Part shown: piece by piece, positions 36,660-44,483 of the stretch
Position numbering within the stretch: the stretch's first letter is position 1
Layout: each line of letters starts with the position of its first letter
Source of the DNA: Candidatus Sumerlaeota bacterium
Lineage (GTDB): Bacteria > Sumerlaeota > Sumerlaeia > Sumerlaeales > Sumerlaeaceae
Length of the DNA: 64,000 bases
NCBI GenBank assembly: GCA_012513815.1
Contig: JAAZBM010000001.1
Location: 29,140-93,139 of the forward strand
Direction of reading: 5' to 3'
Notes under the pieces: model-generated
Told to the model about the DNA's origin: nothing
Databases searched by the model: none
What the model saw: the letters and a program-made list of their open reading frames with translations, nothing else
Position numbers and translations under genes: made by a program

Positions 36660-37733
36660 ATGAAACATAATTCCAATCCTGCCTATGCCGGTCTTCTGCC
36701 TGTCTTCAAGCCCGCCGGCCCCACATCCCATGACGTTGTCGATATCACGCGCCGCGCGCTGCGGCAGAGAGAAGTCGGACATACGGGCACACTCGACCCT
36801 GTCGCCGAGGGACTGCTGATTCTGTGCCTTGGGCCATACACGAAACTTTCGCCGTTCATGATGGAGCACGATAAAGCCTACGAAGGCACGTTCCTTTTTG
36901 GGATAACGACCGATACGGATGACACCGAAGGCATCGTCATTAATATGCCCGCCGTCGACACGATGAATCCGCCCTCGGACAAGGCGATTGCCGATGCCGT
37001 CAAGAAGCAAACCGGCAATATTGAGCAGGTGCCGCCGCAATATTCAGCAATTAAAATCGACGGCAAAAAACTCTATGAGTATGCGCGCGAAGGCAAAAGT
37101 GTCGCCGTTTGCGCTCGCAATGTTTGCGTGTATAAACTCGAACTGGGCGCGCCCGAGGCCGCGACGCCGTCCGACAAACTTGTCGAGCGCACCGGCATTG
37201 CCAACCCGACTTTCGCCGAGCGCCTGCGGAACGGCGCCCCTCTCTGGCGTGTCTCCTTCCGCGCCGAAGTCTCGACCGGGACATACATCCGCTCGCTTGC
37301 CCGTGACATTGGTGAGATGCTGGGGATTGGCGGTTGCATGGAATCGCTCACGCGGACAAAGGTCGCTCACATCACGGCCGCGCAGGCCATGCCCGTGCAA
37401 CTTCTGCGCGACGAACCGGACAAGGTGCGGGACTACATTCTCCGCGGCGAACAATGTATCGACCCGAATCTTTATCCCATCGTGAAATTGCGCCTCGAGT
37501 TTGAGCGAATCATGCTCAACGGGCAACCCGTCCATAACCTACAGATGGTGAACGCGGAGGACGCCGCCAAGGTTGGGCACGAGAAAATCTGCGCCATTGT
37601 CAGTGAGTCGGGGCGGCTGCTAGCGATGGCCAAATGTGTTCGAACGGATAAAATCAAAATCAAGCAAGCCTATGATGTTCCGTTTGCCACTGCTTTTCGG
37701 GCGGAGCGGATTTTCCCGAACGGACTGAATTAG
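36660..37733 (+). CDS. truB: tRNA pseudouridine-55 synthase
   Basis: TruB converts U55 in the T-loop of tRNAs to pseudouridine. The catalytic motif 'GHTGTLDPVAEG' holds Asp46, and 'GLLPVFKPAGPTSHDVV', 'YEGTFLFGITTDTDDTEG', 'QVPPQYSAIKIDG' and 'GTYIRSLARDIG' are all in place. At 357 residues it is longer than the usual 300 or so, with an expansion in the thumb/C-terminal region. It lies after a glycosyltransferase gene rather than in the common rbfA-truB-ribF cluster. Confidence 0.97.
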   Translation: MKHNSNPAYAGLLPVFKPAGPTSHDVVDITRRALRQREVGHTGTLDPVAEGLLILCLGPYTKLSPFMMEHDKAYEGTFLFGITTDTDDTEGIVINMPAVDTMNPPSDKAIADAVKKQTGNIEQVPPQYSAIKIDGKKLYEYAREGKSVAVCARNVCVYKLELGAPEAATPSDKLVERTGIANPTFAERLRNGAPLWRVSFRAEVSTGTYIRSLARDIGEMLGIGGCMESLTRTKVAHITAAQAMPVQLLRDEPDKVRDYILRGEQCIDPNLYPIVKLRLEFERIMLNGQPVHNLQMVNAEDAAKVGHEKICAIVSESGRLLAMAKCVRTDKIKIKQAYDVPFATAFRAERIFPNGLN

Positions 37734-37812
37734 TGCAGATGTCGAATGAAAAGTTCGAATCAATAGAGAAAAGTACAATAGACTATTTTTAGATATGGTT
37801 ATTGCCGTGCTT

Positions 37813-37842
37813 TTGGGCGACAATAAGTAGGGCGCGTATACT
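37813..37842 (+). promoter_or_regulatory. Promoter of the DUF4388/receiver operon (probable)
   Basis: TTGGGC, 18-base spacer, TATACT (37837-37842), 20 bases before the start codon. Confidence 0.5.
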
Positions 37843-37861
37843 ATTATCATGAGAGGATTGA

Positions 37862-39130
37862 ATGGAACTCGAAGGAAACCTGTCTGCCTCGATGGCTGTT
37901 GCGGATGTCTTGCAATTCTTGGGCCTCGGCAACATGAGCGGGCGTCTCAATTTTTCTTTTGGTCTTGAGCGTGGACTTTATCTGCTCATCGTCAACGGAA
38001 AAATCTGCGGTATTTCATCTCTTGATTCCTCAAACGTTATCGGCAAGATTTTGCTGACGTATGGCTATTTGAGCCGTGTCGAATTCATCGACGCCAACGA
38101 CCAGTACACGCGAATCCCTGTTCAGAACAGGCCGCGCACCCTATTGACTTTCATGGTGCTCCGACAAATCATCGGAAAACAACAGGCGGACAAGATTTTG
38201 CAGCGGGCGTTCGAGGATGAAGTGCTCGAACTTTTCAACCACAAAGAAGGCTCGTTTTACTTTGAGAAAATTCCCCCTGAGGTTATCGAGATTCCTTACC
38301 AGTTGCGCAAACTCGAAGTCGACCAAGTCATCATGGAAGGCTCCCGCCGAAGCGATGAATGGGAGCGCTGTATCGCCGATATTCCTTCGATGGATCTCAT
38401 TCCGTGTGTCAAGTCGTATGACCGTCGTCTCCTGACGGGCGAAACGCGGCTGCCGCAGAATGTTTGGAAAGTTTATTCCCTTATCAACAATCGTCGGCAA
38501 ATTCAGACTTTGTGCGAGATGATTGGTCTCGGGACTTTTGTGACGGTGCGTTGCCTGCATGAGCTTCTGACGGAGAAAATGATTACGTTCGAGACACCGG
38601 CCATCGCGCTTGAGCAAGCAAATCTGGCGCATGCGGAGATTATCAAGGTTTGCGAAGAACGAGCCAAGACGCTTGCCCTCGACGCGGATACACCCATCGC
38701 GATTGTCACGGATATGACGAACGAGTTTATTATGAAACTTGATTCCATGTTTGACCTCGCGGCCAAATGGACAAAGATTTCGGCGCTGTATCCCCACACC
38801 GAGATGCTGTTCTTCACCTCGAACGGGCTGAACTCCGTCTTCTATTCGCTCACACTCCGCAAAGTCAAAGAGGACATTCATTTCCTCAACAAGTGTACCA
38901 GCGAGATACTCTACGCCCTCACGCAATTGGTTCAGGATGTCTATCGCTCCAAAGCTCTCGAAAAGGGCGCCGAGACAATCTCCCAGATTTTGACGCAACT
39001 TGCGGACAAATTCCGCGAGCGTGCCAATGCTTTGCAAACGCAGTACCCGGACTTCAGCTTTGACGACATCCTCGAGAGGATGACTCCGCCTGAAGTGCGT
39101 GAAATGATGACTACAGGTAATGGTAATTAA
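37862..39130 (+). CDS. DUF4388 (PATAN-like) signalling protein
   Basis: 422 residues. The N-terminus 'MELEGNLSASMAVADVLQFLGLGNMSGRLNF' and the following 100 residues are a DUF4388/PATAN domain, usually found with receivers and in gliding or pilus-motility regulators. A middle region (about 185-245) looks like a winged helix ('VWKVYSLINNRRQIQTLCEMIGLGTFVTVRCLHEL'). The C-terminal 170 residues are helical with no family I can name. The next gene begins five bases after the stop and encodes a degenerate receiver/membrane protein, so the two are almost certainly made together and may form one signalling unit. Confidence 0.82.
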   Translation: MELEGNLSASMAVADVLQFLGLGNMSGRLNFSFGLERGLYLLIVNGKICGISSLDSSNVIGKILLTYGYLSRVEFIDANDQYTRIPVQNRPRTLLTFMVLRQIIGKQQADKILQRAFEDEVLELFNHKEGSFYFEKIPPEVIEIPYQLRKLEVDQVIMEGSRRSDEWERCIADIPSMDLIPCVKSYDRRLLTGETRLPQNVWKVYSLINNRRQIQTLCEMIGLGTFVTVRCLHELLTEKMITFETPAIALEQANLAHAEIIKVCEERAKTLALDADTPIAIVTDMTNEFIMKLDSMFDLAAKWTKISALYPHTEMLFFTSNGLNSVFYSLTLRKVKEDIHFLNKCTSEILYALTQLVQDVYRSKALEKGAETISQILTQLADKFRERANALQTQYPDFSFDDILERMTPPEVREMMTTGNGN

Positions 39131-39135
39131 AGAAT

Positions 39136-40335
39136 ATGGCCGGTGAACACATACTTGTTGTAGAGCCCATGCTGGCAACCTTGGAATTCTGCCGCTCGCT
39201 GCTTGAGCGCGAGGGGTTCAATGTCACTGTTGCCGCAAACGCGGCGGCGGCGCTCGGATGCCCGGACTTCGCTAATGTCGACATGGTGCTTGTCAATTCG
39301 ACACTCGACGGAATCAGCGTGCTTGACATGATTCGCACACTCCGTTCTGTCGAGACGACGACCTTTAAACCTATTCTCCTTATGGTTCCCGAAACCGCAG
39401 TCAATCCCGCGGAGAGCATCGAGTCCTTCAGCGCGCAAGGATGGATTCTCACGCCGTTCGAACCTGAAATGCTTATCGCGAAAATCAGACGTATCATCGA
39501 GGCGCAAAGAAGCCTTGGCCAAGAACGGGAGATGCTCCGGCAGCAAGCAATTCGGATGACGAAGTCAATCACGGAGGAAGCGCTTGCCAAGGGAATCGAA
39601 ACGCACATGAACGCCCTGCTGATGCAGGCGAAGACTCAGGCGGACAAAGAACTGCAACGCCTCGTTTCGTCTCAGCTTGAGAACACGGAGTACGAGCTGA
39701 CGGCCGACAAAATCAAACTCATCACGCAAACCGTCGCAAAGGATTTGTCGCAAAAACATCTCGAAGAACTCACCGACCTTATCGCCCGTCAAACCGTGCA
39801 GAAGCTTCTGCTCGAAATGGTGCCGCCTGCGGTCTCGGTCGCGATTGATGACAAACTCCCCGAGACGGCAAACCGTGTCGTGATGCAGCAGGCCGAAAGA
39901 GAACTTCCGAAGATGGTGCAGGACAGCGTGCAAAAAGCAGCCGAAATGATTGTCCCGATAACATCCGAAAAAGCCGTCTCGATTATCGAGGGTGTGTCGA
40001 ACAGACTGCTCCCGAAGCTCTCGGCCGATGCCGTGCAAAAAGCGACCGAACACTATGTCGTGGATACGCTCGAACGACAGGTGCCAACGATGGTCAACAC
40101 ACAGGTCGGCGCCGAAATCAACAACGCGATTCAGGAGCGTGTCAGACCCATCACGCAAAAAGCCGTCAGCACCATGAACCGTCGGCTTTTCCTGCTTGCC
40201 ATCATCATGTGCATCTTGATGTTGGGAATGCTTGTACTCGCGGGAATCAGACTCAACGACAAATTCCTGCAAATTCGCAATCAGCAAAACAGCGAAATCA
40301 TCGGAGAGAATCCTTTCGACTGGCTGCTGAAGTAA
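39136..40335 (+). CDS. Degenerate receiver domain, long helical region and C-terminal membrane helix
   Basis: 399 residues. The first 120 are receiver-like ('ILVVEPMLATLEFCRSLLEREGFNVTVAANAAAAL'), but the phosphate-accepting Asp is replaced by Asn ('VLVNSTLDG'), the acidic pair after strand 1 is reduced to one Glu, and the conserved Lys-Pro is 'LTPF'. It is therefore probably not phosphorylated. Residues of about 125-350 are a long helical, partly repetitive region rich in Ala, Gln, Val and charged residues. A single membrane helix follows at about 355-378 and a short exported tail ends 'NPFDWLLK'. The protein would hold a receiver-fold hub at the cytoplasmic face of the membrane. It is paired with the DUF4388 gene. 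Confidence 0.75.
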   Translation: MAGEHILVVEPMLATLEFCRSLLEREGFNVTVAANAAAALGCPDFANVDMVLVNSTLDGISVLDMIRTLRSVETTTFKPILLMVPETAVNPAESIESFSAQGWILTPFEPEMLIAKIRRIIEAQRSLGQEREMLRQQAIRMTKSITEEALAKGIETHMNALLMQAKTQADKELQRLVSSQLENTEYELTADKIKLITQTVAKDLSQKHLEELTDLIARQTVQKLLLEMVPPAVSVAIDDKLPETANRVVMQQAERELPKMVQDSVQKAAEMIVPITSEKAVSIIEGVSNRLLPKLSADAVQKATEHYVVDTLERQVPTMVNTQVGAEINNAIQERVRPITQKAVSTMNRRLFLLAIIMCILMLGMLVLAGIRLNDKFLQIRNQQNSEIIGENPFDWLLK

Positions 40336-40379
40336 CCACAACTCCCCGTGGGGCGCGCTTGCAAAATCGCGCTTCTCTC

Positions 40380-40409
40380 TTAACAAGGAAAACAGAATTG
40401 CTGTATAAT
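40380..40409 (+). promoter_or_regulatory. Promoter of the duplicated cassette, copy 1
   Basis: TTAACA (40380-40385), 18-base spacer, TATAAT (40404-40409). The leader to the first gene is about 95 bases and AT-rich. Confidence 0.7.
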
Positions 40410-40506
40410 ATGGTTTAGGAGAAAAATTAATAATTCGAAATAAACAGGAATAATTGATTTCATTTAATGTTACATATTACATACTAAATTAAAAAGGAGT
40501 ATGAAA

Positions 40507-40848
40507 ATGAAAAAAGTAATTGCAATCGCAAGTATTCTATGTCTTTCAGCAATGGTTCCTATCATTGTTAATGCTGTGTGTGAGCCAACCCCTGTCAATC
40601 CGGATGATGGATGTTATAATTACACTGTGTATTCAGAATGTCAGAATGATGGAACAATGATTTGGTCTCTTTATCCAGGAACGCAACCGTACACCGTGTA
40701 TGTATATGTTTATGATAAGAAGTTGGAAAAGTATGTATGCAAACCTGATCATGAAACATATCTCTATTGTGGAAGTGGTAATCCTCCATTCGTAACAACA
40801 GGTCGCGAACTTTGTGACGATCGTGCCGGTCAAACGTACTGTGAATAG
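40507..40848 (+). CDS. Small secreted Cys-rich protein, copy 1 (cassette gene A)
   Basis: 113 residues from ATG 40507; AAAAGGAG lies seven bases before this codon, too close to the upstream ATG at 40501. A signal peptide (MKKVIAIASILCLSAMVPII) is cut near 'VNA'. The mature domain of about 90 residues holds seven Cys ('VCEPTPVNPDDGCYNYTVYSECQND', then Cys near 'YVCKPD', 'YLYCGSG', 'ELCDD' and the terminal 'TYCE'), a pattern suggesting disulphides, with many aromatic residues. I recognise no family. It is the first gene of an AT-rich cassette whose order A-B-C is repeated downstream; its paralogue at 42424 is similar throughout but lacks the last Cys. Confidence 0.8.
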   Translation: MKKVIAIASILCLSAMVPIIVNAVCEPTPVNPDDGCYNYTVYSECQNDGTMIWSLYPGTQPYTVYVYVYDKKLEKYVCKPDHETYLYCGSGNPPFVTTGRELCDDRAGQTYCE

Positions 40849-40886
40849 TTTCTATTTCTTTATTTCTTAAAAAGGAGAATAGTGCT

Positions 40887-41576
40887 ATGACTAATATGAA
40901 AAAACTACTGTTGTTATTCATCGTTCTGATTTTGGGGATTATTTGCTACGGATATTTCTCTCGTCCATCGACTCTTCAGATGGGTGCCATAAAATCCAAA
41001 GATGTTTTGCCCGGCATCGATATTGAAGATACCCCACGATTTCGCGAGTTGCTCTCCAATCAAATCGTCTACAAGGATGACAAGTATCTGTTGTCTCCCG
41101 AGATGAAAAAGACCGTTTGCCGAATGGCGGCGCCCTTAGTGTTGCTCTGTTTGACGGACACCGACACAACCGCGGGGAAACGTTATGTCGAGGAGTTAAC
41201 TCAAAATCCTGCTGTACATCTGGAAACTCTGTTTTACAAAATGCATGAAACGGCCACGATGAACAACCAGTATTTTGAAAGAGTCAGCGATGTAAAACTT
41301 CTTCCTGAAGAGTGTTCAATCACGGTTTTTCCTGACAGTGAAAAACCGGAGACTGTCCTTGGTAAGTACTTTGAAATGGTGAAAAAAGCCCATTTCTCAA
41401 ATTACTCAGGCTCTATGGTAGAGTTTTCGTATGCCCTTAACACTAATCAGCAAAGATTTCTGTATTGCGCCATCTATTTTACTTTAAAAGATGGAGTTTT
41501 ATCTGGTAAAAGCAACGCGAGTTTCGCGGTCAAAGAGAGTGAGCCTCCCCGAAAAATTGATTTATCAGCTCAATAG
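40887..41576 (+). CDS. Membrane-anchored protein of unknown function, copy 1 (cassette gene B)
   Basis: 229 residues. The N-terminus (MTNMKKLLLLFIVLILGIIC) is a hydrophobic anchor with a Cys at 20, but 'GIIC' is a poor lipobox, so an uncleaved helix is as likely as a lipoprotein. The rest is a soluble, presumably periplasmic domain with 'MKKTVCRMAAPLVLLCLTDTDTTAGKRYVEEL' and 'LLPEECSITVFPDSEKPETVLG'. No family is recognised. Strong SD (AAAGGAG, nine bases). Its paralogue at 42800 is almost identical over the first 85 residues, including most synonymous positions, so the duplication is recent. Confidence 0.82.
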   Translation: MTNMKKLLLLFIVLILGIICYGYFSRPSTLQMGAIKSKDVLPGIDIEDTPRFRELLSNQIVYKDDKYLLSPEMKKTVCRMAAPLVLLCLTDTDTTAGKRYVEELTQNPAVHLETLFYKMHETATMNNQYFERVSDVKLLPEECSITVFPDSEKPETVLGKYFEMVKKAHFSNYSGSMVEFSYALNTNQQRFLYCAIYFTLKDGVLSGKSNASFAVKESEPPRKIDLSAQ

Positions 41577-41593
41577 ACTTAGGAGATTTACTT

Positions 41594-42334
41594 ATGAAAA
41601 ACACAATCTTTCGCATGGTATGCGTGGCAATCGCGGGCATTGTTCTGTTACTGGTCACGTGCTATATTATGAAACCGGGACTTCCGTCTTGGAAGCCGTT
41701 GCCCTCCAATCCTTCGGAAGTTGATTTTTCCTACACACTCAATCCCTACATCCAACAGGTGATTCGTCAGTATCAGAGGCAAACACCCATCTTGCCGCTC
41801 AACTATAAGGAAGATCCCAAGAGTCTGGGGGTCTCGCGTGATTTGTACTATCGTGGCAAGAAAATCGCCGATGGCGACCCGCAAAGACGTGCCTATTGCA
41901 TCGGGTTTGTTTTTGAAATCTATATGCAAGCCCAAAACGAAGTTCCCTTTTCGCGTTTGTTTCGCTTCAAAGTTGGCAATGGTGACCAAGATGTTTTTCG
42001 CGTTTTCCGTCGGTTGTTCTACGGGACAAACTCCAAGCGCACCTTTGCCGAAGCGCTTGTCACCTACAATTTAGGCGTCAAGGTCTCCCGTTATGAAGAC
42101 GCGTTGCCGGGTGATTTGGTTCAATTCTGGCGCACCAAAGGAGAGTCGGGACACTCCGGAATCTTCCAAGGGTGGACCTATGACAAGAAAGGCGTCATTG
42201 ATGGTATCAACCTTTATCAAGTCTCCTTTGATACCGGAGAAAACACTATCGGTCATTATAGAATTAGCACGGAAGTTGCCGGCAGTGTTGACCCTGCGCA
42301 AACTTATATTGTGCGTCCCGTCATCCGGAAATAG
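41594..42334 (+). CDS. NlpC/P60-like cysteine hydrolase, membrane-anchored (cassette gene C)
   Basis: 246 residues. An N-terminal hydrophobic anchor (about 8-26) is followed by a domain with the papain-like order of NlpC/P60 and CHAP enzymes: Cys102 at the start of a helix ('RRAYCIGFVFEIY'), then 'ALPGDLVQFWR' and 'GHSGIFQGW' with His187. Enzymes of this fold cut peptide bonds in peptidoglycan stems or related amides. The third polar residue is not obvious. The start has AGGAG eight bases upstream and the gene follows B by 17 bases, so A, B and C form one operon. In the second copy of the cassette this gene is reduced to its first codons. Confidence 0.78.
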   Translation: MKNTIFRMVCVAIAGIVLLLVTCYIMKPGLPSWKPLPSNPSEVDFSYTLNPYIQQVIRQYQRQTPILPLNYKEDPKSLGVSRDLYYRGKKIADGDPQRRAYCIGFVFEIYMQAQNEVPFSRLFRFKVGNGDQDVFRVFRRLFYGTNSKRTFAEALVTYNLGVKVSRYEDALPGDLVQFWRTKGESGHSGIFQGWTYDKKGVIDGINLYQVSFDTGENTIGHYRISTEVAGSVDPAQTYIVRPVIRK

Positions 42335-42355
42335 CTGAAAATGGAAACAGGCATT

Positions 42356-42384
42356 AACAAAACCCTCAGAAAGGTTTGTTTTTT
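42356..42384 (+). terminator. Terminator after cassette copy 1
   Basis: AACAAAACC pairs with GGTTTGTT (one bulge) around CTCAGAAA and is followed by a T-run. The T-run overlaps the -35 of the next promoter. Confidence 0.65.
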
Positions 42385-42409
42385 ACAATTGCAAAATAGA
42401 ATATATTAT
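42382..42409 (+). promoter_or_regulatory. Promoter of cassette copy 2
   Basis: TTTACA (42382-42387), 16-base spacer, TATTAT (42404-42409), followed five bases later by the AAGGAG ribosome site of the next gene, so the leader is very short. Confidence 0.55.
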
Positions 42410-42423
42410 TAAGGAGTATGCAA

Positions 42424-42771
42424 ATGAAGAAAGGAACAATTATCGCCAGTATTTTATGTCTTTCAGCAATGATTCCTATCATTGTTAATGCTGTTACAAC
42501 GTGTGATCCTACACCCGTTAATCCGGATGATGATTGCTATAACCATATTGTATATTCAGAATGCCATAATGATGGCACAATGACTTGGACATTATATCCA
42601 GGAACGCAATTATATATTGTCTATAAGCGAGTTTATAATAAGGACTTAGAAAAATATGAGTGCATTCATGACGGTGAAAAATATCTCTATTGTGGGAGTG
42701 GTATGCCTCCGCATGAAACAACAGGACGTGTGATTTGTGATGAGCGCGCAGGCCAGACATATTACTATTAG
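42424..42771 (+). CDS. Small secreted Cys-rich protein, copy 2 (cassette gene A')
   Basis: 115 residues from ATG 42424 (AAGGAG seven bases upstream). Same plan as copy 1: the signal peptide is nearly identical (ILCLSAMIPIIVNA), and the mature part keeps six Cys at matching places ('CDPTPVNPDDDCYN', 'SECHND', 'YECIHDG', 'YLYCGSG', 'VICDE') but ends 'TYYY' instead of 'TYCE'. Substitutions are spread over surface-type positions while Cys and aromatics are kept, which is what diversification of a secreted domain would look like. Confidence 0.8.
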   Translation: MKKGTIIASILCLSAMIPIIVNAVTTCDPTPVNPDDDCYNHIVYSECHNDGTMTWTLYPGTQLYIVYKRVYNKDLEKYECIHDGEKYLYCGSGMPPHETTGRVICDERAGQTYYY

Positions 42772-42799
42772 AAATAACATTTAGCTGTGGAGTAGTGCT

Positions 42800-43489
42800 A
42801 TGACAAATATGACAAAAGCATTGTTGTTATTTATCGTTCTGATTTTGGGGATTATTTGCTATGGATACTTTTCTCGTCCATCGACTCTTCAGATGGGCGC
42901 TATAAGGTTCAAAGATGTTTTGCCCGGCATCGATATTGAAGATACCCCACGATTTCGCGAGTTGCTCTCCAATCAAATCGTCTACAAGGATGACAAATAT
43001 CTATTGTCTCCAGAGATGAAAAAGACCGTTTGTCGAATGGCGGCGCCGTTAGTGTTGCTCTGTTTAGCGGATGGCGACACAAGCGCAGGGAAACGTTATG
43101 TCGAAGAGTTGACTCAGAATTCTGCGGTGCATCTGGATACTCTGTTTTACAAAATGCATGAAACTGCAACGATGAATAGTCAGTATTTTCAAGGTGTTCG
43201 CGCAGTAAAACTTCTTCCCGAAGAGTGTTCAATCACGGTTTTTCCTGACAGTGAAAAACCGGAAACTGTCCTTGGGAAACTATTTGATGTCGCGAAGCAA
43301 GTCCATTTTCCAAATTACTCTGGTTCTATGGTAGAATTCTCATATGGTCTAAATACTGACCAACAAAGATCTCTGTTTTTCGCTATCTATTTTACTTGTA
43401 AAGATGGCGTTTTGTCTGGAACAAGCAATGCGAGTTTCGCAGTCAAAGAGAGTGAACCTCCTCAAAAAATAGATCTCTCTAATCAATAG
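42800..43489 (+). CDS. Membrane-anchored protein of unknown function, copy 2 (cassette gene B')
   Basis: 229 residues, the same length as copy 1 and aligning without gaps. The first 85 residues are almost identical; later changes cluster at about 127-160 and 190-205. The anchor and the 'LLPEECSITVFPDSEKPETVLG' block are unchanged. GGAG lies seven bases before the ATG. It is followed by the same 17-base spacer with AGGAG that precedes gene C in copy 1. Confidence 0.82.
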   Translation: MTNMTKALLLFIVLILGIICYGYFSRPSTLQMGAIRFKDVLPGIDIEDTPRFRELLSNQIVYKDDKYLLSPEMKKTVCRMAAPLVLLCLADGDTSAGKRYVEELTQNSAVHLDTLFYKMHETATMNSQYFQGVRAVKLLPEECSITVFPDSEKPETVLGKLFDVAKQVHFPNYSGSMVEFSYGLNTDQQRSLFFAIYFTCKDGVLSGTSNASFAVKESEPPQKIDLSNQ

Positions 43490-43506
43490 ACTTAGGAGAT
43501 TCACAG

Positions 43507-43644
43507 ATGGAAAGCACCGTTTTTCGAAAACTGACTCATAAAAAAACGCCTCCGTACCGTTGGGTACAGAGGCGTTTTCTATCATCAAAGAAGGAGATTT
43601 TAACTGCTGTTTTGTGTCTTCGCTTACTTATTCGCCGTAAGTAA
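43507..43644 (+). pseudogene. Truncated start of cassette gene C (copy 2)
   Basis: The ribosome site and first eight codons (MESTVFRK against MKNTIFRM in the intact gene) are those of gene C, but the sequence then departs into a terminator hairpin. The frame runs 45 codons with no resemblance to the enzyme. The catalytic domain is missing, so the second cassette copy has A' and B' but no enzyme. Confidence 0.8.
43543..43578. terminator. Terminator inside the truncated gene C' frame
   Basis: AAAACGCCTC and GTACC (43543-43558) pair with GGTAC and GAGGCGTTTT (43563-43578), one internal mismatch, loop GTTG. A and T runs on both sides make it usable in either direction. Confidence 0.85.
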
Positions 43645-43950
43645 TTGAAATCTGATTGAAGCTCTCTCAGAGAGAGAGAAAGTTCTCAAGTTGCAGGTTC
43701 GGGCAAGCAACCCAAGATGTCGAAACATGAAATTTAGAACCCTGCTACGAAGTTCTGCGATTTCGCTGCGGTGATGTTTTTCATCACCTGATATCTGACC
43801 TATCTATAGCAAGAAGTGTGCCAAATTATATTGGGGCTATTGTGTATCAGAATGACCCAATAATAGGGTATTTCGTGGGATTTTCCACGAATGTTGCCTC
43901 AAAAAACCGCCGAATTGCGGTTTTGCTGAACCGTCATTTGGCGGTTTCGT
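43645..43950. other. Gene-free region with several hairpins
   Basis: No convincing reading frame is seen. Four inverted repeats stand out: CTCTCT/AGAGAG (43662-43676), GGTGATG/CATCACC (43770-43788, loop TTTTT), TTCGTGG/CCACGAA (43872-43891) and AAAACCGC/GCGGTTTT (43903-43924, a terminator-like stem followed by TGCTG). It could be a structured RNA, a recombination region, or the decayed end of the duplicated cassette. Confidence 0.45.
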
Positions 43951-44022
43951 CTTTTGGCGGTTTTTGATTTCGGCCGCGGATTCCCTTATCCATCAGGACG
44001 ATGGTCAGTCCGGCGAGGGCGA
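43951..44022. repeat. 72-bp direct repeat, outer copy (former 3' end of the WecA-like gene)
   Basis: Matches 44484-44555 with two mismatches. Read on the minus strand it encodes the end of the WecA-like protein and continues 'NQKPPKDETAK' to a TGA, so it looks like the original C-terminus left outside the inserted segment. Confidence 0.88.
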
Positions 44023-44048
44023 GATAAAAGCATTAGCTCCCTTGGTAT

Positions 44049-44483
44049 TCAGGACAACAAAAAGCAGTCGGGCATGGAGTTAAGGCGGTAATCGTCCATG
44101 GTAAAGCCTTTTTGTATATACTCATGCAGCTTTTCTGTTGCCCAACGACGGAAGCGAGTCGCAATCTGTGACTGCACACGGTATCCGATGGCGATGATTA
44201 TGTCCAGATTATAGTGGTCGATGTTACGCCGAACCTGCCTATTGCCCTCGGTGCGAACCAACAAGAATTTCTTGTTAGTTGCCTTCGGAGCAAGCTCGCC
44301 ATCTCTGTATATGCCGTCAATATGCTGGCTGATATTCTGCTGCGTGGTATCATAGACCTCCGCAAGCTGCTGCTGTGTGACCCAGATGTCTTCACCGGAT
44401 AAACGGACGGAAACCTTCGTAATCCCGTTCTCATCTTGGTAAATTATCACATTATTGTCTTTCATGATTATATTACGCGACAT
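44049..44483 (-). pseudogene. Truncated RhuM-family gene
   Basis: 144 residues match the N-terminal part of RhuM-type 'virulence' proteins, which are usually over 300 residues: 'IIYQDENGITKVSVRLSGEDIWVTQQQLAEVYDTTQQNISQHIDGIYRDGEL' and 'RRNIDHYNLDIIIAIGYRVQSQIATRFRRWATEKLHEYIQKGFTMDDYRL'. After that the frame ends in 'NSMPDCFLLS', unrelated to the family, so the C-terminal two-thirds are missing. Its start overlaps the stop of the WecA-like gene by 11 bases on the same strand. The flanking 72-bp repeats mark the segment as inserted. RhuM genes are typical of mobile islands; the function is unknown. Confidence 0.82.

Larger units (their letters stand above)
40507..43530 (+). repeat. Tandem duplication of a three-gene cassette (A-B-C, A'-B'-deltaC')
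   Basis: Copy 1 is 40507-42334 and copy 2 is 42424-43530. Gene order, spacers and ribosome sites are conserved, and gene B nucleotide sequence is nearly identical for long stretches. The whole block is visibly richer in A and T than the flanking truB/DUF4388 and glycan regions. Confidence 0.88.

Noticed and set aside
43645..43950. Possible CRISPR array
   Set aside because: The hairpins differ from each other and there are no regularly spaced repeats.
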